Positions 13,846-26,790 are shown, counted from the first letter of the stretch. The stretch: DNA of 64,000 bases from Balaenoptera acutorostrata (GCF_949987535.1 NC_080081.1:40526428-40590427); one strand, 5' to 3'. Numbers and translations: made by a program. Notes: generated from the letters alone by a model not told the origin.

Positions 13846-14670
13846 TTTTCCAAAGTAAAGGTACCAATTAACACTCCTCTACAGAAGTGCATGAGAATTT
13901 ATTTTGCTCAACAAACTTGTTAACAATTGGACTTCTCAATGTTAGCCATACTTGTGGGGATCTAAAATCACTGATTTTCTTTTTCTTTTTCTTGATTACT
14001 AAAGAGGGGTGTCACATTTCTATATGTTTATAGGTCTTTTGGATTTTCTTTTTTATAAAGTGTGTATATAAGTTTTTACCTATTGCTTTGTGTGTCTTTT
14101 ATTTAATGATTTTTGAGGGTTTCTGTGTGGATATGAGTCCCTTGTCAGTGGTTGGGAATGTCATCTCAGCCTCTCTGTTGTTAAGTTTACATTCTCTTAA
14201 TGGCTTTTTGTAATGAGAAGGTCTTAGTTTAATGCATTCAAATTTATCAATCATTTTCTTTAAAGTTTCTGCTTTTTCTGTCAGTTTAGGAATCTTTCAC
14301 TATACAGATGTCATGAGGTTATTTTCATTTATTAGTTAATTTATTTCCTTTTGCTCTGTAAAGACAAGTTTATCATAAGCCTAGCATCCATATCTCTGTA
14401 AGCCTGTTTATAGTTTCTCTTTATTCTATTTCATTGGTTTACTATACTATCCCTGTACCAATATTATAGGGTCTTGACTAAATAGTTTTATATCTTAATA
14501 TCTGATAGAACAAGCCTTTTCATCCCTTTCTTCTTCTATAATGGGTCTTGACTCTTGTTGATTGTTTGGAATTCCATATAAATCTTACAATTTGTTTAAT
14601 TCCACAAATAAACTGTTCAGGTTTTGTTTGGATAGCCTTTGATTTATGTCTCAGTTTGAGAATTGACATT

Positions 14671-15177
14671 GGGTTTGTGGGTGGGTCTCACCATCGACTA
14701 AGCAGACTTCCACTATCTAATCATGCTTTTATTCCCTAAACCTCCTCCCTCTGTTGTGCCTCCCTTGACAATACCTGCAAAAAAATAATTTTTAAATAGA
14801 ATATCTTGTAGCTCTCAGAACCTTTGGGAGGAGTAGAGAGTAATGTTTGCAACCCAGAATCTCTCTGGTTCCGTCTACTTAAGGAGTTAAAATACTGGAT
14901 TTAAAAAGTTTATGTTTAAGCAGTTAAAGAATTAAATCAGGTGTTTGTCTTAAGTAACTATCCCTTCACACTAAGAAATTATAGTTCTTCTCATGGTCTT
15001 TGATTCTTTATTTTACTAATGTCATCAAATACAGACCCCAGTGGTCTCCTATGTGATTCAGGTAAACATGAGCCATCAACCTTCCCTCCACTGTTAAATA
15101 ATTGAAATGTTTTGTACTCTATTTTAGGATTTTCTCTTCAATAATACTGTGACAAACTCTATGGATATTATTAGCTG
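14671..15177. other. Non-coding, nothing recognised
   Basis: Between the end of the old L1 and the Tigger remnant. No confident repeat, exon or RNA gene. Confidence 0.4.
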
Positions 15178-15370
15178 AAGTTGTTTCAAAAGAGGTCAGT
15201 AAGTTCGAATGACAGAGAAGGAAAGAAAAAGAAAAATATTATCACTCAAGGTACAAAGGTAGAAGTAATAAAACAATTTGAGGTTAGTGAAAAACTTACC
15301 CACGTGGGTAAAGTGTTAGGGATTACATGCTGTACAATTTTCAAATCAGCAAAAATGAGTAATCCTGCTG
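15178..15370 (+). pseudogene. Tigger (pogo-type) transposase remnant, N-terminal DNA-binding part
   Basis: The plus frame from 15181 reads 'FQKRSVSSNDREGKKKK', then 'ITQGTKVEVIKQFEVSEKL' and 'GKVLGIT'. This matches the layout of the CENP-B/Tigger N-terminal helix-turn-helix: a 'KR..S.S...GKK.K' start, 'IT...K..VIK.FE.GEKL', then an 'ALG' recognition helix. In live elements this domain binds the terminal inverted repeats. Here the frame degenerates after about 60 codons, and no DDE catalytic domain or inverted termini are seen. No intact ATG starts it (the codon at 15181 is TTG). Related domains occur in domesticated genes (TIGD, JRK), but decay argues for a fossil transposon. Confidence 0.68.
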
Positions 15371-16824
15371 TAAATAATTCAAATCTTGAAGCATACGCTT
15401 ACCTTGAGATTTATCTTGTAAATGGTTTTGCTATTAAGATTTTTAAATATCTGTATAATTATCATTTTCTCTCTAATACATATTTAAATTTTCTACCCTT
15501 AATTTTATCATTTAAATTTTCCAGTGGCAGTTTTTACTTTTGATAAAATGGGTCTCACTTTTAATGATGGAAATTGGTATAAAGCAGGATTTGATTAATA
15601 GAAATCCACCCTCCATTAAACAATCATGAAAATGTTTCTAATATCTTAAAAGAACTCGGAGAAAGCCACTTAGAGATATAACTATGTTTAATATTTATTA
15701 TAAATTTCTATTTCCTGACTTTCTAACACATATAAAATAACTATAGTAAATTTATTTTAAAAATGGGGAAATAATTATTTTGTTTCAAAGAGAATTATTA
15801 TTGCTCTTATGAACTATTGTAAATTTAAATGACTCAATAAATGAACATGCCCTGTAGTAACCACTTTTTTCTCATCAACTTTTTAAGAATATTATATTTA
15901 GCTGTAATGAGGAAAACGGTCATCATAAGTATTATTTATAAGAAATAGCAATATAATACTTCCAAATGTATGAAAAATGTTCACTATGTCTTATAGTGGG
16001 GGATTTCACATTTAATTTAACTGGCAAGTTATCAATTAACTGAAAAAAATGCATTAAATATACATCTTAAATTGCAGAATTACTTTAAAGGTAATTGAAT
16101 CTCTTCAGGGTGCCTTTAACCATAGTTAATTATTACTGTAATGTGGAGTTGCTATTTCACTGCATTTTTAATAAAGGTCCAAAACCACTTTTGGAATTTG
16201 CCCCCTTGTGTGTCTTCACCAGATATTTAAATCGTTTTCTAATGACATGCATTATAAAGGATTTAGCAACTAAGGCAAAAATCATTAAACCTTCCATTTC
16301 ATTTACAGGGTTTCTCATTGGTAATCAGTGCTTTAGTTCCTAAACTGTTTAAACCATTTGTTTTCTTTCTACTGACTTTCACACATCCTGGAAAAAACCT
16401 TGAGAAAACACTTATGGCTAACATTTTAGTAACAATTTTATAAAAAAATTTCCTCAAGGCTCTATTGTAATAAAGATATTAAAACAGGTGGAAACTATGC
16501 TTCCTTTCTAATCACTTAATAAAAGATATTCTCTATGATCACTTGAGCTATTCCTTTATCTACTGAATAAAAGGAAACAATGGGAAAATCTGAGGATAGA
16601 CTCAGTTTGTGAGTTGCCTCAAGTTTATACAATCTGGGGAGGCCTTTTTAAGAAAACTAACAAACAGAAATTGTATGTGTGTCATAAGGACAAGTAAAAA
16701 TAAAAACTAAGAGAGGATTAATTCTCCTTGTTGAAACTGAGGAAAGAAAATCCTCCCCCCCCCCTTTTTTTCTTAGGGCCTTTATTTTAGAAAACATGTT
16801 AGTATTTTCCACTCTCTTTAAAAT
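15371..16824. other. Unique AT-rich sequence
   Basis: No exon or recognised repeat. 16080-16370 has mixed composition and homeobox-like AT cores (see findings). A C-run followed by a T-run lies at 16756-16770. Confidence 0.45.
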
Positions 16825-16833
16825 GTCTATATA
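16825..16833. repeat. Target-site duplication, left copy (gtctatata)
   Basis: Exact match to 22566-22574, just after the L1 poly(A) tail; preceding bases (aaat versus aaaa) are also similar. Confidence 0.85.
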
Positions 16834-17443
16834 GGTTGCTACCAGCGGCTTCTGCATATAAAGAGATCCCAAACGCACTGCCGCTGGTGCCTAGTCCCCA
16901 GGGAGTTCTGCCTCTTCAGACACTCTCCCAGACCAGCAGCCGTGTGGCTGACAGGGTCTTCATACTCTGACCAGGTGTCAGGCCTGTGCCTCTGAGGTGG
17001 GAGAGCCAAGCTCAGGACATTTGTCCCCCAGAGACCTCCCAACTCCATGTAATATCAAATGGTGAAAGGTCTCCCAGAGATCTCCATCTCAATGCTAAGA
17101 CTCAGCTCCACTAAATGACCAGCAAGCTACAGTGCTGGACACCCTATGCCAAAAAACTAGCAAGAAAGACAGGAACACAACACTCCACCCATTAGTAGAG
17201 AGACTGCCTAAAATCATAATAAGGTCACAGACACCTCAAAACACACCACTGGGTGCGGTCCTGCTTGCCAGAAAGAAAAGATCCAGCCACAAACACCAGA
17301 ACACAGGCACCAGTCCCTGCCACAAGGAAGCCTACACAACCCACTGAACCACCTTACCCACTGGGGGCGGACACCAAAATCAATGGGAACTACGAACCTG
17401 CAGCCTGCGAAAAGAAGACCACAAACCCAGTAAGTTAAGCAAA

Positions 17444-18332
17444 ATGAGAAGACTGAGAAACACACAACAGATGAAGGAGCAAGGAAAAAACCCACCATAC
17501 CAAACAAATAAAGAGGAAATAGGCAGTCTACCTGAAAAAGGATTCAGAATAATGATAGTAAAGATGATCCAAAATCTTGAAAATAGAATGCAGAAAATAC
17601 AAGAAACATTTAAAAAGAAACTAAAAGAACTAAAGAGCAAGCAAACAATGATGAAGAACACAATAAATGAAATTAAAAATTCTCTAGAAGGAATCAATAG
17701 CAGAATAACTGAGGCAGAAAAACGGATAAGTGACCTGGAAGATAAAACAGTGGAAGTAACTACCACAGAGCAGAATAAAGAAAGCAGAATGAAAAGAATT
17801 GAGGACAGTCTCAGAGACCTCTGGGACAACATTAAACACACCAACATTCGAATTATAGGGGTTCCAGAAGAAGAAGAGAAAAAGAAAGGGACTGAGAAAA
17901 TATTTGAAGAGATTGTAGTTGAAAACTTCCTTAATATGGGATAAGAAATAGTCAAGTCCAGGAAGTGCTGAGAGTCCCATAAAGGATAAATCCATGAGAA
18001 ACATGCCAAGATACATATTAAACAAACTATCAAAAATTAAATACAAAGAAAAAATATTAAAAGCAGCAAGGGAAAAGCAACAAAAAACATACAAGGGAAT
18101 CCCCATAAGGTAAAAAACTGATCATTAAGCAGAAACTTGGCAAGCCAGAAGGGAGTGGCAGGACATATTTAAAGTGCTGAAAGGGAAAAACCTACAACAA
18201 AGATTTCTCTACCTCGCAAGGATCTCATTCAGATATGATGGAGAAATTAAAACATTTACAGACAAGCAAAAGCTAAGAGAATTCAGCACTACCAAACCAG
18301 TTTTAGAACAAATGCTAAAGAAACGTCCCTAG
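17444..18332 (+). pseudogene. ORF1: L1 ORF1 pseudogene
   Basis: ORF1p is the trimeric RNA-binding chaperone of the L1 ribonucleoprotein. The start codon and coiled-coil heptads are preserved for 166 codons (17444-17944), ending at a stop just after the 'EEIVVENF' segment. Downstream sequence still aligns with the RNA-recognition and C-terminal domains of the intact ORF1 at 59271, through 'ggagtggcaggacat' and 'cagacaagcaaaagctaag', up to the normal stop position. Frame changes and stops make the copy non-functional. Confidence 0.92.
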
Positions 18333-18390
18333 GCAGGAAACACAGGAGAAGGAAAAGACCTATAATAACAAACCCCCCAAAATTAAGAAA

Positions 18391-21300
18391 ATGGTCATAG
18401 GAACATACATATAAATAACTACCTTAAATGTAAATGGATTAAATGTTCCAACCAAAAGACATAGACTGGCTGAATGGATATGAAAACAAGACCCATATGT
18501 ATACGGTCCACAAGAAACCCACTTCAGACCTAGGGAGACACATACAGACTGAAAGTGAGGGGATGGAAAAATATATTCTACTCAAATGGAAATCAAAAGA
18601 AAGCTGGAGTAGCAATTCTCATATCAGATAAAATAGACTTTAAAATAAAGGATGTTACAAGAGACAAGGAAGGACACAACATAATGATCAAGGGTTCAAT
18701 CCAAGAAGAAGATATAACAATTATAAATATTTATGCACCCAACGTAGGAGCACCTCAGTACATAAGGCAAAGGCTAACAGCCACAAAAGGGGAAATCGAC
18801 AGTAACACAATCATAGTAGGGGACTTTAACACCCAACTTTCACCAATGGACAGATCATCCAAAATGAAAATAAATAAGGAAACACAAGCTTTAAATGACA
18901 CATTAGACAAGATGGACTTAATTGATATTTACAGGACATTCCATCCCAAAACAACAGAATACAATTTCTTCTCAAGTGCTCATGGAACATTCTCCAGATA
19001 GATCATATCTTGGGTCACAAATCAAGCCTTGGTAAATTTAAAACAATTGAAATCATATCAAGTAACTTTTCCGACCACAATGCTATGAGACTAGATATCA
19101 ATTACAGGAAAAAATCTCTAAAAAAATACAACACATGGGGGCAAAACAATATGCTACTAAATAACCAAGAGATCACTGAAGAAATCAAAGAGGAAATAAA
19201 AAAATACCTAGAAACAAATGACAATGAAAACACAACGACCCAAAACCTATGGGATTCAGCAAAAGCAGTTCTAAGAGGGAAGTTTATAGCAATATAATCC
19301 TACCTCAAGAAACAAGAAACATCTCAAATAAACAGCCTAACCTTATGCCTAAAGCAATTACAGAAAGAAGAATAAAAAACCCCAAAGTTAGCAGAAGGAA
19401 AGAAATCATAAAGATCAGACCAGAAATAAATGAAAAAGGAATGAAGGAAACTATAGTAAACATCAATAAAACTAAAAGCTGGTTCTTTGAGAAGATAAAC
19501 AAAATCGATAAACCATTAGCCAGACTCATAAAGACAAAAAGGGAGATGACTCAAATCAACAGAATTAGAAATGAAAAAGGAGAAGTAACAACTGACACTG
19601 CAGAAATACAAAGGATCCTGAGCAATTACTACAAAAAACTATATGACAATAAAATTGACAACCTGAAAGAAATGGACAAATTCTTAGAAAAGAAAGAAAA
19701 CCTGTTGAGACTGAACCAGGAAGAAATATAGAATATAAATTGGCCAATCACAAGCACTGAAATTAAGACTGTGATTAAAAATTTTCCAACAAACAAAAGC
19801 CCAGGAGCAGATGACTTCACAGGCAAATTCTATCAATCATTTAGAGAAGAGCTAACACCTACCCTTCTCAAACTCTTCCAAAATATAACAGAGGGAGGAA
19901 CACTCCCAAAGTCATTCTGCAAGGCCACCATCACCCTGATACCAAAACCAGACAAAGATGTCACAAAGAAAGAAAACTATGGCCTATTATCACTGATGAA
20001 CATAGATGCAAAAATCCTCAACAAAATACTAGCAAACAGAATCCAACAGCACATTAAAAGGATCATACAACATGATCAAGTGGGGTTTATCCCAGGAATG
20101 CAAGGATTCTTCAATATACGCAAATCAATCAGAGTGATAAATCATATTAACACACTGAAGGATAAAAAATATATAATCATCTCAATAGATGCAGAAAAAG
20201 ACTTTGACAAAATTCAACACCGATTTATGGTAAAAACCCTCCAGAACATAGGCATAGAGGGAGCTTACCTCAACATAATAAAGACCATGTATGACAAACC
20301 CACAGGCAACATCGTTCTCAATGGTGAAAAATTGAATGCATTTCCTCTAAGATCAGATAGAAGACAAGGTTGTCCATTCTCACCACTATTATTCAACATA
20401 GTTTTGGAAGTTTTAGCCACAGCAATCAGAGATGAAAAAGAAATAAAAGGAATCCAAATCAGAAAAGAAGTAAAGCTGTCACTGTTTGCAGATGACATGA
20501 TGCTATACATAGAGAATCCTAAAGATGCTACCAGAAAACTACTAGAGCTAATCAATGAATTTGGTAAAGTGGCATGATACAAAATCAGTGCACAGGAATC
20601 TCTTGCATTCCTATACACTAATGATGAAATATCTGAAAGAGAAATTAAGGAAACACTCCCATTTACCATTTCAACCAAAAGAATAAAACACATAGGAATA
20701 AAGCTACCTAAGGAGACAAAAGACCTGTATGCAGAAAACTATAAGATACTGATGAAAGAAATTAAAGAGGATACAAACAGATGGAGAGATGTACCATGTT
20801 CTTGGATTGGAAGAATCAACATTGTGAAAATGACTGTACTACCCAAAGCAATCTACAGATTCATTGCAATCTCTATCAAACTACCAATGGCATTTTTTAC
20901 AGAACTAGAAAAAAAAAAAAAAAAACTTCACAATTTGTACGGAAACACAAAAGACCCCAAATAGCCAAAACAATCTTGAGAAACAAAAACGAGCTGGAGG
21001 AATCAGGCTCCTGGATTTCAGATTATACTAAAAAGCTACAGTAATCAAGACAGTATGGTACTGACACAAAAACAGAAACATAGATCAATGGAACAAGATA
21101 GAAAGCCCAGAGATAAACCCACGCACCTATGGTCAACTAATCTATGACAAGGGAAGCAAAGATATACAATGGAGAAAAGACAGCCACTTCATTATGTGGT
21201 GCTGGGAAAACTGGACAGCTACATGTAAAAGAATGAAATTAGAACACTCCCTAATACCATACATAAAAATAAACTCAAAATGGATTCAAGACCTAAATGT

Positions 21301-22200
21301 AAGGCCAGACACTATCAAACTCTTAGAGGAAAACATAGGCAGAACATTTTATGACATAAATCACAGCAAGATCCTTTTTGATCCACCTCCTAGAGTAATG
21401 GCAATAAAAACAAAAATAAAGAAATGGGACCTACTGAAACTTAAAAGCTTTTGCACAGCAAAGGAAAACATAGCCCAGATGAAAAGACAACCCTCAGAAT
21501 GGGAGAAAATATTTGCAAATGAAGCAACTGACAAAGGATTCATCTCTAAAATTTACAAGCAGCTCATGCAGCTCAATAACAAAAAAACAAACAACCCAAC
21601 CCAAAACTGGGCAGAAGACCTAAACAGACATTTCTCCAAAGAAGATTACCAACAAACTTTTGAAAGGATGCTCAACATCACTAATCATTAGAGAAATGCA
21701 AATCAAAACTACAATGAGGAATCACCTCACACCGGTCAAAATGGCCATCATTAAAAATCTACAAACAATCAATGCTGGAGAGGGTGTGGAGGAAAGGGAA
21801 CCCTCTTCCACTGTTGGTGGGAATGTAAATTGATACAGCCACTATGGAGAACAGTATGGAGGTTCCTTAAAAAACTAAAAATAGGAGTACTGTACAACCC
21901 AGCATCCGACTATTGGGCATATACCCTGAGAAAACCATAATTCAGAAAGAGTCTCATACCACAATGTTCATTGCAGCTCTATTTACAATAGCCAGGACAT
22001 GGAAGCAAACTAAGTGTCCATCAACAGATGAATGGGTAAAGAAGATGTGGCCATATATACAATGGACTATTACTCAGCTATAAAAAGAAATGAAATTGAG
22101 TTATTTGTGAGGTGGATGGACCTAGAATCTGTCATACAGAGTGAAGTAATTCAGAAAGAGAAAAACAAATACCATATGCTAACACGTATATATGGAATCA
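18391..22200 (+). pseudogene. ORF2: L1 ORF2 pseudogene (endonuclease-reverse transcriptase)
   Basis: Comparison with the young copy at 60223 shows all domains. The endonuclease part (18555-19001) has 'GDFNTQLS'. The reverse-transcriptase part (19771-20577) has 'SIDAEKDFD' and 'LFADDMMLY'. The C-terminal region with the CCHC cluster lies near 21775-21830. It is broken by several early stops (the eighth codon is TAA), a stop at 19729, a stop at 20575, and an expanded A-run of about 17 bases at 20910-20926. The usual stop after 'YGI' near 22200 is also altered. Non-functional. Confidence 0.93.
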
Positions 22201-22545
22201 AAAAGAAAAAAAAAAAAGGTTCTGAAGACCCTAGGGTCAGGACAGCAATAAAGACACAGACAAAGAGAATGGACTTTTAGGGCATGGGGAAAGGGAAGGG
22301 TAAACTGGGACAAAGTGAGAGAGTGGCATGGACATATATACACTACCAAATGTAAAATAGATAGCTAGTGGGAAGCAGCCACATAGCACTGGGAGATCAG
22401 CTTGGTGCTTGGTGACCACCTAGAGGGGTGGGATAAGGAGGTGGGAGGGAGACGCAAGAGGGAGGATATATGGAGATATTTGTATAGCTGATTCACTTTG
22501 TTATAAAGCAGAAACTAACACACCATTGTAACGCAATTATACTCC

Positions 22546-22551
22546 AATAAA
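22546..22551 (+). promoter_or_regulatory. L1 polyadenylation signal AATAAA
   Basis: AATAAA lies 14 bases before the element's A-tail, in the conserved 3' end 'actccaataaagatg'. Confidence 0.8.
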
Positions 22552-22565
22552 GATGTTAAAAAAAA

Positions 22566-22574
22566 GTCTATATA
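22566..22574. repeat. Target-site duplication, right copy (gtctatata)
   Basis: Partner of 16825-16833. Confidence 0.85.
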
Positions 22575-23637
22575 ACCTTTTGAGTACTAGATAGGCCTTT
22601 TGCCAGTTTTATGACCCAGGAATGTCTTTCTCAAGGACCTGAGAGACATCTCATTCAAGTGTAAAGAAGACAACACCCCTATCTCCCAGTATCTGTGTAA
22701 GATTAGGAGCCTAACTTCCTGATTCCCTTGTTCCAAGTCTCAATACAACATCCTGTCATGAAGATGAGAAGTTTATTTGTTCTCTGAATAAATTATCTTA
22801 GCTAACATAGATGACCACCACAATTACTGGGTAAATTTAGGGTGAACTATGTGTTACATAGAGAGCTGTCAAGATTTCATACACGAGGACTACTTATTGT
22901 TTATCTTGAAAATATGTTTGTAATGGGTTGTGTCTCCTTGGCTACATAAAAGGGTGAAATTTCTGTGTTTACAATCTCTTTAGTGAATTTCCTGTAATGT
23001 GCATCACATTCTGTTTTAATGCTTATTCAGCAATAAAAGTGGAGACAATTTCTGGGTTGGGATAAGATTTTTTTCTTTATTTATATTTTCCTAAAAGTGT
23101 CTAGAGCAATCTTTTCCCAAACTGGACACACACACATCATCAGCAACAAGATGGAGAAATATAACACAACATCTTCAAAGACCCTGCATGCTTCCTTCCA
23201 TTTACCATAACCCTCTCCAAGGAGGAATCAGGCAAAACTGAGTCTTTAGATATGGGAATTCAGGAAACATTGATTCTAAAAATATATCCAAGCAACAATC
23301 CTGCACAATAATAAGTCCATACTTTAAAAAGCTGTTTAAAGGTAGTTGGGGAAAGGGGTGGGGAGTTTTCCATTTTGTATAAATTATAACTGTGATGTGG
23401 CTAATAGTAGGATTTGTTGAAGGCATTTTTTTAAATCAACAATGAAAAATAATTAGACACTTCTACAAAAGCAAACAACTGAAGAAAAACATTCAACATT
23501 TAGTAAACTGGAGTATGGCAAATTTTTGAGCAATTGATGGAGAATAGGAAAATATATTACATTTGACCTTGATGCTTGAAATATTATTCAAGTACACAGT
23601 ATTTATGACATGAAATTTGAAGCTATTAAATTATATT
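22575..23637. other. Unique non-coding sequence
   Basis: No exon, RNA gene or recognised repeat. Confidence 0.45.
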
Positions 23638-23768
23638 AGCCTGAAAGCCCCCTGAGGACAGGGGCATTTTTGCTTCTTTGTTTACCTGTTTTTTCTCTGC
23701 TGAACCCTCTTTGACTAAACAGTGCTTGGCATATGGTAGATATTCAATACATATTTATTGACTAAGAA
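23638..23768 (+). mobile_element. L2 LINE 3' end
   Basis: Diagnostic L2 tail: 'gccccctgaggacaggggca', then 'cagtgcttggcatatggtagatattcaatacatatttattgact'. Confidence 0.82.
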
Positions 23769-25334
23769 ATGACAGGCAATCTTATCCTTCTATAGAGATC
23801 TTTAAATAAAGATTTATATAAACTTTATGGAATGAGAAACAAAATTTTAATAGTATTGTGTATTGTTACAAGAGTAATCAATAAAACAATTTAAAAAATC
23901 ATACCATAGTATAATGTTAAAACACTTTAAATGTGAGATGAATGAGGACTGTTATTTGGGTAGATTAGAGGTTAAACATTTTTTCCTTATAGAGCACCAA
24001 TAGTTAAATCCGGAATCATTGTCATAGTAATGTTTTTAGAGCTAGGACCTTATCTACCTCTAAATATGTAAAAAGCATGTAAACAGACAGTGTTTAGGGC
24101 ACTAGACAGGGTGTAGGGCACTATATAAAATGAGAAGTTGTTTTTCATTACAAACTTTTATTATTTGATTTTTCCTCCATGTGTGTCTAATATTTTGGTA
24201 TAAATTAGTAAACCAAGAAAAGAAATTAGGTAAATGGAGGTAATAAAAGCAGACAATCATTGCTAAAAATTCTTAACTGGGCTTTTTCCTTGTATAAATG
24301 TATATATTTAAGCATTATTTGGTCTTTACCATAATGGTTGTCTTTATGGCTTGAATTAATTTTTAACTCAACATTTAAAAATTACTTTAAACCTTTTTAA
24401 TTTTCCTATTTAGACTTGTAGTTTTAAGAAGTTAAGCTATTAGTCCCTTTGAAATATTACCTGTTCTACCCTACAAATTCTCACTTTTCCTTTTCAGAGT
24501 CCCCTAAAGAGACATCAGTGCAAAAAAGAACAATAGGGAAATAAATTATTCATTTGTTAATGAAGACCCAATAACATTCATTGAACCTAGAATTTCTCTG
24601 ACTTTTGATGTTGAGTTTGAGCTTAGGATAGAAACCTACATGAGTTGTTTATTGCTCCTTCACATTCTACCTTGCTCCCTTGAAAGCAGACTTCAGTTCA
24701 CTTAAGCAAGAAAGAACATAGGTGAGGAACTGAAACTGACAGATCAGGTCAATGAGACCATGCACAGTCCAGGGACTGCTTACATCATGGAAGACAAAGG
24801 CCTCTGCCTCTGTGACCAGGAAAATAAAAGGTTGTGTATGGCCTATGTTTGTCCAGTGAAGGCAGAATATTTCATACTCTTTGCCACATAAAATGGAAAT
24901 GAGCCCACTCAAAGAACAGTATCATTCTTAAATGCAGAATTTCTTCTTACTGAAACTGAGACCTAACAGTTGGCATGCTGAGACTTAGAATTGCAACTCT
25001 CTGTGATAGCACTGAAATGGAGGTAAAGAAAGATAAAAAACTTGAATGGATGCATGTCAACCCTGCTAGCTGTGTTGGAAATAAGAATACAGGAGCAGAA
25101 ATATCCACCCTCTTCTTAAAACTTAGGACATATTATGTGCCTAGGTCTCTGAGTTAGTCAAAGTTTCCCAACCCCTCACCACAACCCTGTAAGATAATAT
25201 CTATTCCTAAAGAAAAAAAAACAAAAAAAAAACAAAAAACAAAAAAAACAGTGTATCTAGTTGGTGAAACAAATACTTAAGAAACAATGGTAGGCAAGAT
25301 TGACAAAGTATAGTGGAAGTGGTACCTCAACTAG
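23769..25334. other. Unique AT-rich sequence
   Basis: No confident gene or repeat. 25125-25210 ('tattatgtgcctaggt..accacaaccctgtaagataatatctattcc') resembles a diverged MIR or L2 piece. An A-rich simple tract lies at 25210-25248. ORFs at 24667-24912 and 24975-25157 have no domain I recognise. Confidence 0.45.
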
Positions 25335-25867
25335 ATTTTTAAAAATAACCAAGATATGGAAACAACCCAAGTGTTTCTTAATGGATGAATGGATAAACAG
25401 AATATTATTAAACCATGAGAAATAAGGAAATCATGCTATTTGCAACAGCATGGATGGAACTTGAAGGCATTATGCTTAGTGAAATAAGGCTGACAAAGAA
25501 AGAAAAATACTGTGTGGTATAACTTATATGTAGAATCTGAGGAAATAAAAGTCAAACTCCTAGATACAGAGAGTAGAAAAGTAGTCGCCAGAGGCTGAGG
25601 TGGGAGTGGATCTAATGTAAAACACAATGAGTGTAGTTGATAACACTATATTTCATAATTGAAATTTGCCAAGAGAGTAGAACTTAAATGTTCTCACCCA
25701 AAAAAAATAAATAAATAAATATTTGAGGTGATGGATGTATTAATTAACGCAGTGAGGGGAGTCCTTTCACAACGTATGTGTATATGAAATCGCCACGACA
25801 CATACTTAAAGTAGTTTAAAATTTAATTTGTCAATTATACCTCAATAAAGCTGAAATTTAAAAAACA
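25335..25867 (+). mobile_element. Old L1 3' end (L1MA/L1MB-like), sense
   Basis: It opens with the ORF2 C-terminal phrase 'atatggaaacaacccaagtgt..atggatgaatggataaa', passes 'gcatggatggaacttgaaggcattatgct', and ends in a 3'UTR with 'cctcaataaagctgaaatttaaaaaac'. That is the shared end of old mammalian L1MA/MB elements. It is 5'-truncated. An (AAAT)n patch lies at 25700-25722. Confidence 0.85.
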
Positions 25868-26790
25868 ATAGTTAAGATATGAAAAGGGAGAGGGAAGGAA
25901 AATGTAGTACATAAATTTAGGGCAATAACACAGAAAAAGAGCTTAGAGTTGAAAATGAGCATAATATATTCAGAAGGAGCAAGAGGCTCTATCTCAGCTC
26001 ATGCTGGGAAGCAGTGAGATCTGAAATTGCACATGTAGAGCAGAGACAGGATTTTGAAGAGATGAGTCGTGGCAGTGAATACGCTATGGGTTCCTGTCTG
26101 CTCTGAGAGCCACTCATCTGTTATGATGAAAATGTTCTGCATGTGTGTTTTCGTATAATCCTGCTTGTTATGTTTTGCAGATTGATGTTAGGTTTAAAAA
26201 CAGGCTCTTTGTGAGAAGGAAGAGCATTATGAATCCAAGTGTTAAACTGCCGATACTTTTCAGTAAAATTAAAATGCTAATCCACACTCTGAATTTTGTA
26301 ACTCTTAGTAAACCCTAAAGTGGGTGATTTAAGAAGGAAATTTGAAAATAATTAAGGAGAACATACCAAAAGTGTGATCATCTATTCTCATAGTAGCTGC
26401 ATAGTCTCCACATTTCAGGAAATAGCAGTTTAAACAAGTGTGGAAAGGTGTGATTAGAAGTCAGTAGCTGGTTAAAGGAAGAAAGGGCATTATTGTAAGT
26501 TCTGTGGCCAACCTATAATGTAGGAACCAAGGGCTGTGAGTCCCAGCCCTCTTCCCTGAGCAATCAAAAGGCCTTCAGGGAAGGAAGTGATCAGTCCCAC
26601 ACAGTGCAGGTCTAGACCAGAGGTCACAGGATCAATTATAATTAAAGGACTTTTCACAGTACTGAAAGGGAATTCTTATAACTCCAAGTAAACCTGGAAA
26701 AGCAAGAATAGTTTTCTTGAGGTTAACAATAATTGAAAAATGCTTTAGCAGGAAGCAGATTATTCTCAGAAGTATTTTAATTCTTATGTT
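25868..26790. other. Unique sequence upstream of the exon candidate
   Basis: No recognised repeat; would be intron if the exon candidate at 26805 is real. Mixed composition, with no alternative exon that I can support. Confidence 0.4.

Larger units (their letters stand above)
12480..14670 (-). mobile_element. Ancient L1M/HAL1-like LINE, antisense, twice interrupted
   Basis: Landmarks in antisense order include: 'tccatgaaactaccattcaagtc' (12480); 'tttacctactttttaactttat' (13081); 'aacaatgcttctatgagtgttctt' (13282); 'aatgaatcaccaggtcatagggtatgca' (13362); 'agataatgccaaactcttttccaaag' (13842); 'atgagtcccttgtcag' (14132); and 'tttggaattccatataaatctta' (14565). These are the recurring phrases of old mammalian L1 antisense copies. 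Foreign sequence interrupts it at about 12654-13061 and 13401-13845. Confidence 0.75.
16834..22565 (+). mobile_element. 5.7-kb L1, 5'UTR-truncated, decayed, with target-site duplication
   Basis: The element holds a partial 5'UTR (16834-17443), a broken ORF1 (17444-18332), a broken ORF2 (18391-about 22200), a 3'UTR with a G-rich tract (22425-22466), AATAAA at 22546-22551, and a short poly(A) to 22565. The 5'UTR aligns with the young L1 only from about 16939 ('agccgtgtgg', compare 58772), so most of the 5'UTR is missing. The copy is direct-oriented with the L1 at 57027, about 40 kb away, which makes the pair a possible substrate for unequal recombination. Confidence 0.95.

Noticed and set aside
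15181..15543. 120-codon ORF as a functional domesticated transposase
   Set aside because: Only the first ~60 codons match the family; the rest is AT-rich readthrough and there is no ATG start.
17380..18106. Minus-strand ORFs of 217 and 140 codons
   Set aside because: They are antisense shadows of the L1 ORF1 pseudogene, which stays open on the reverse strand because of its Lys/Glu-rich codons.
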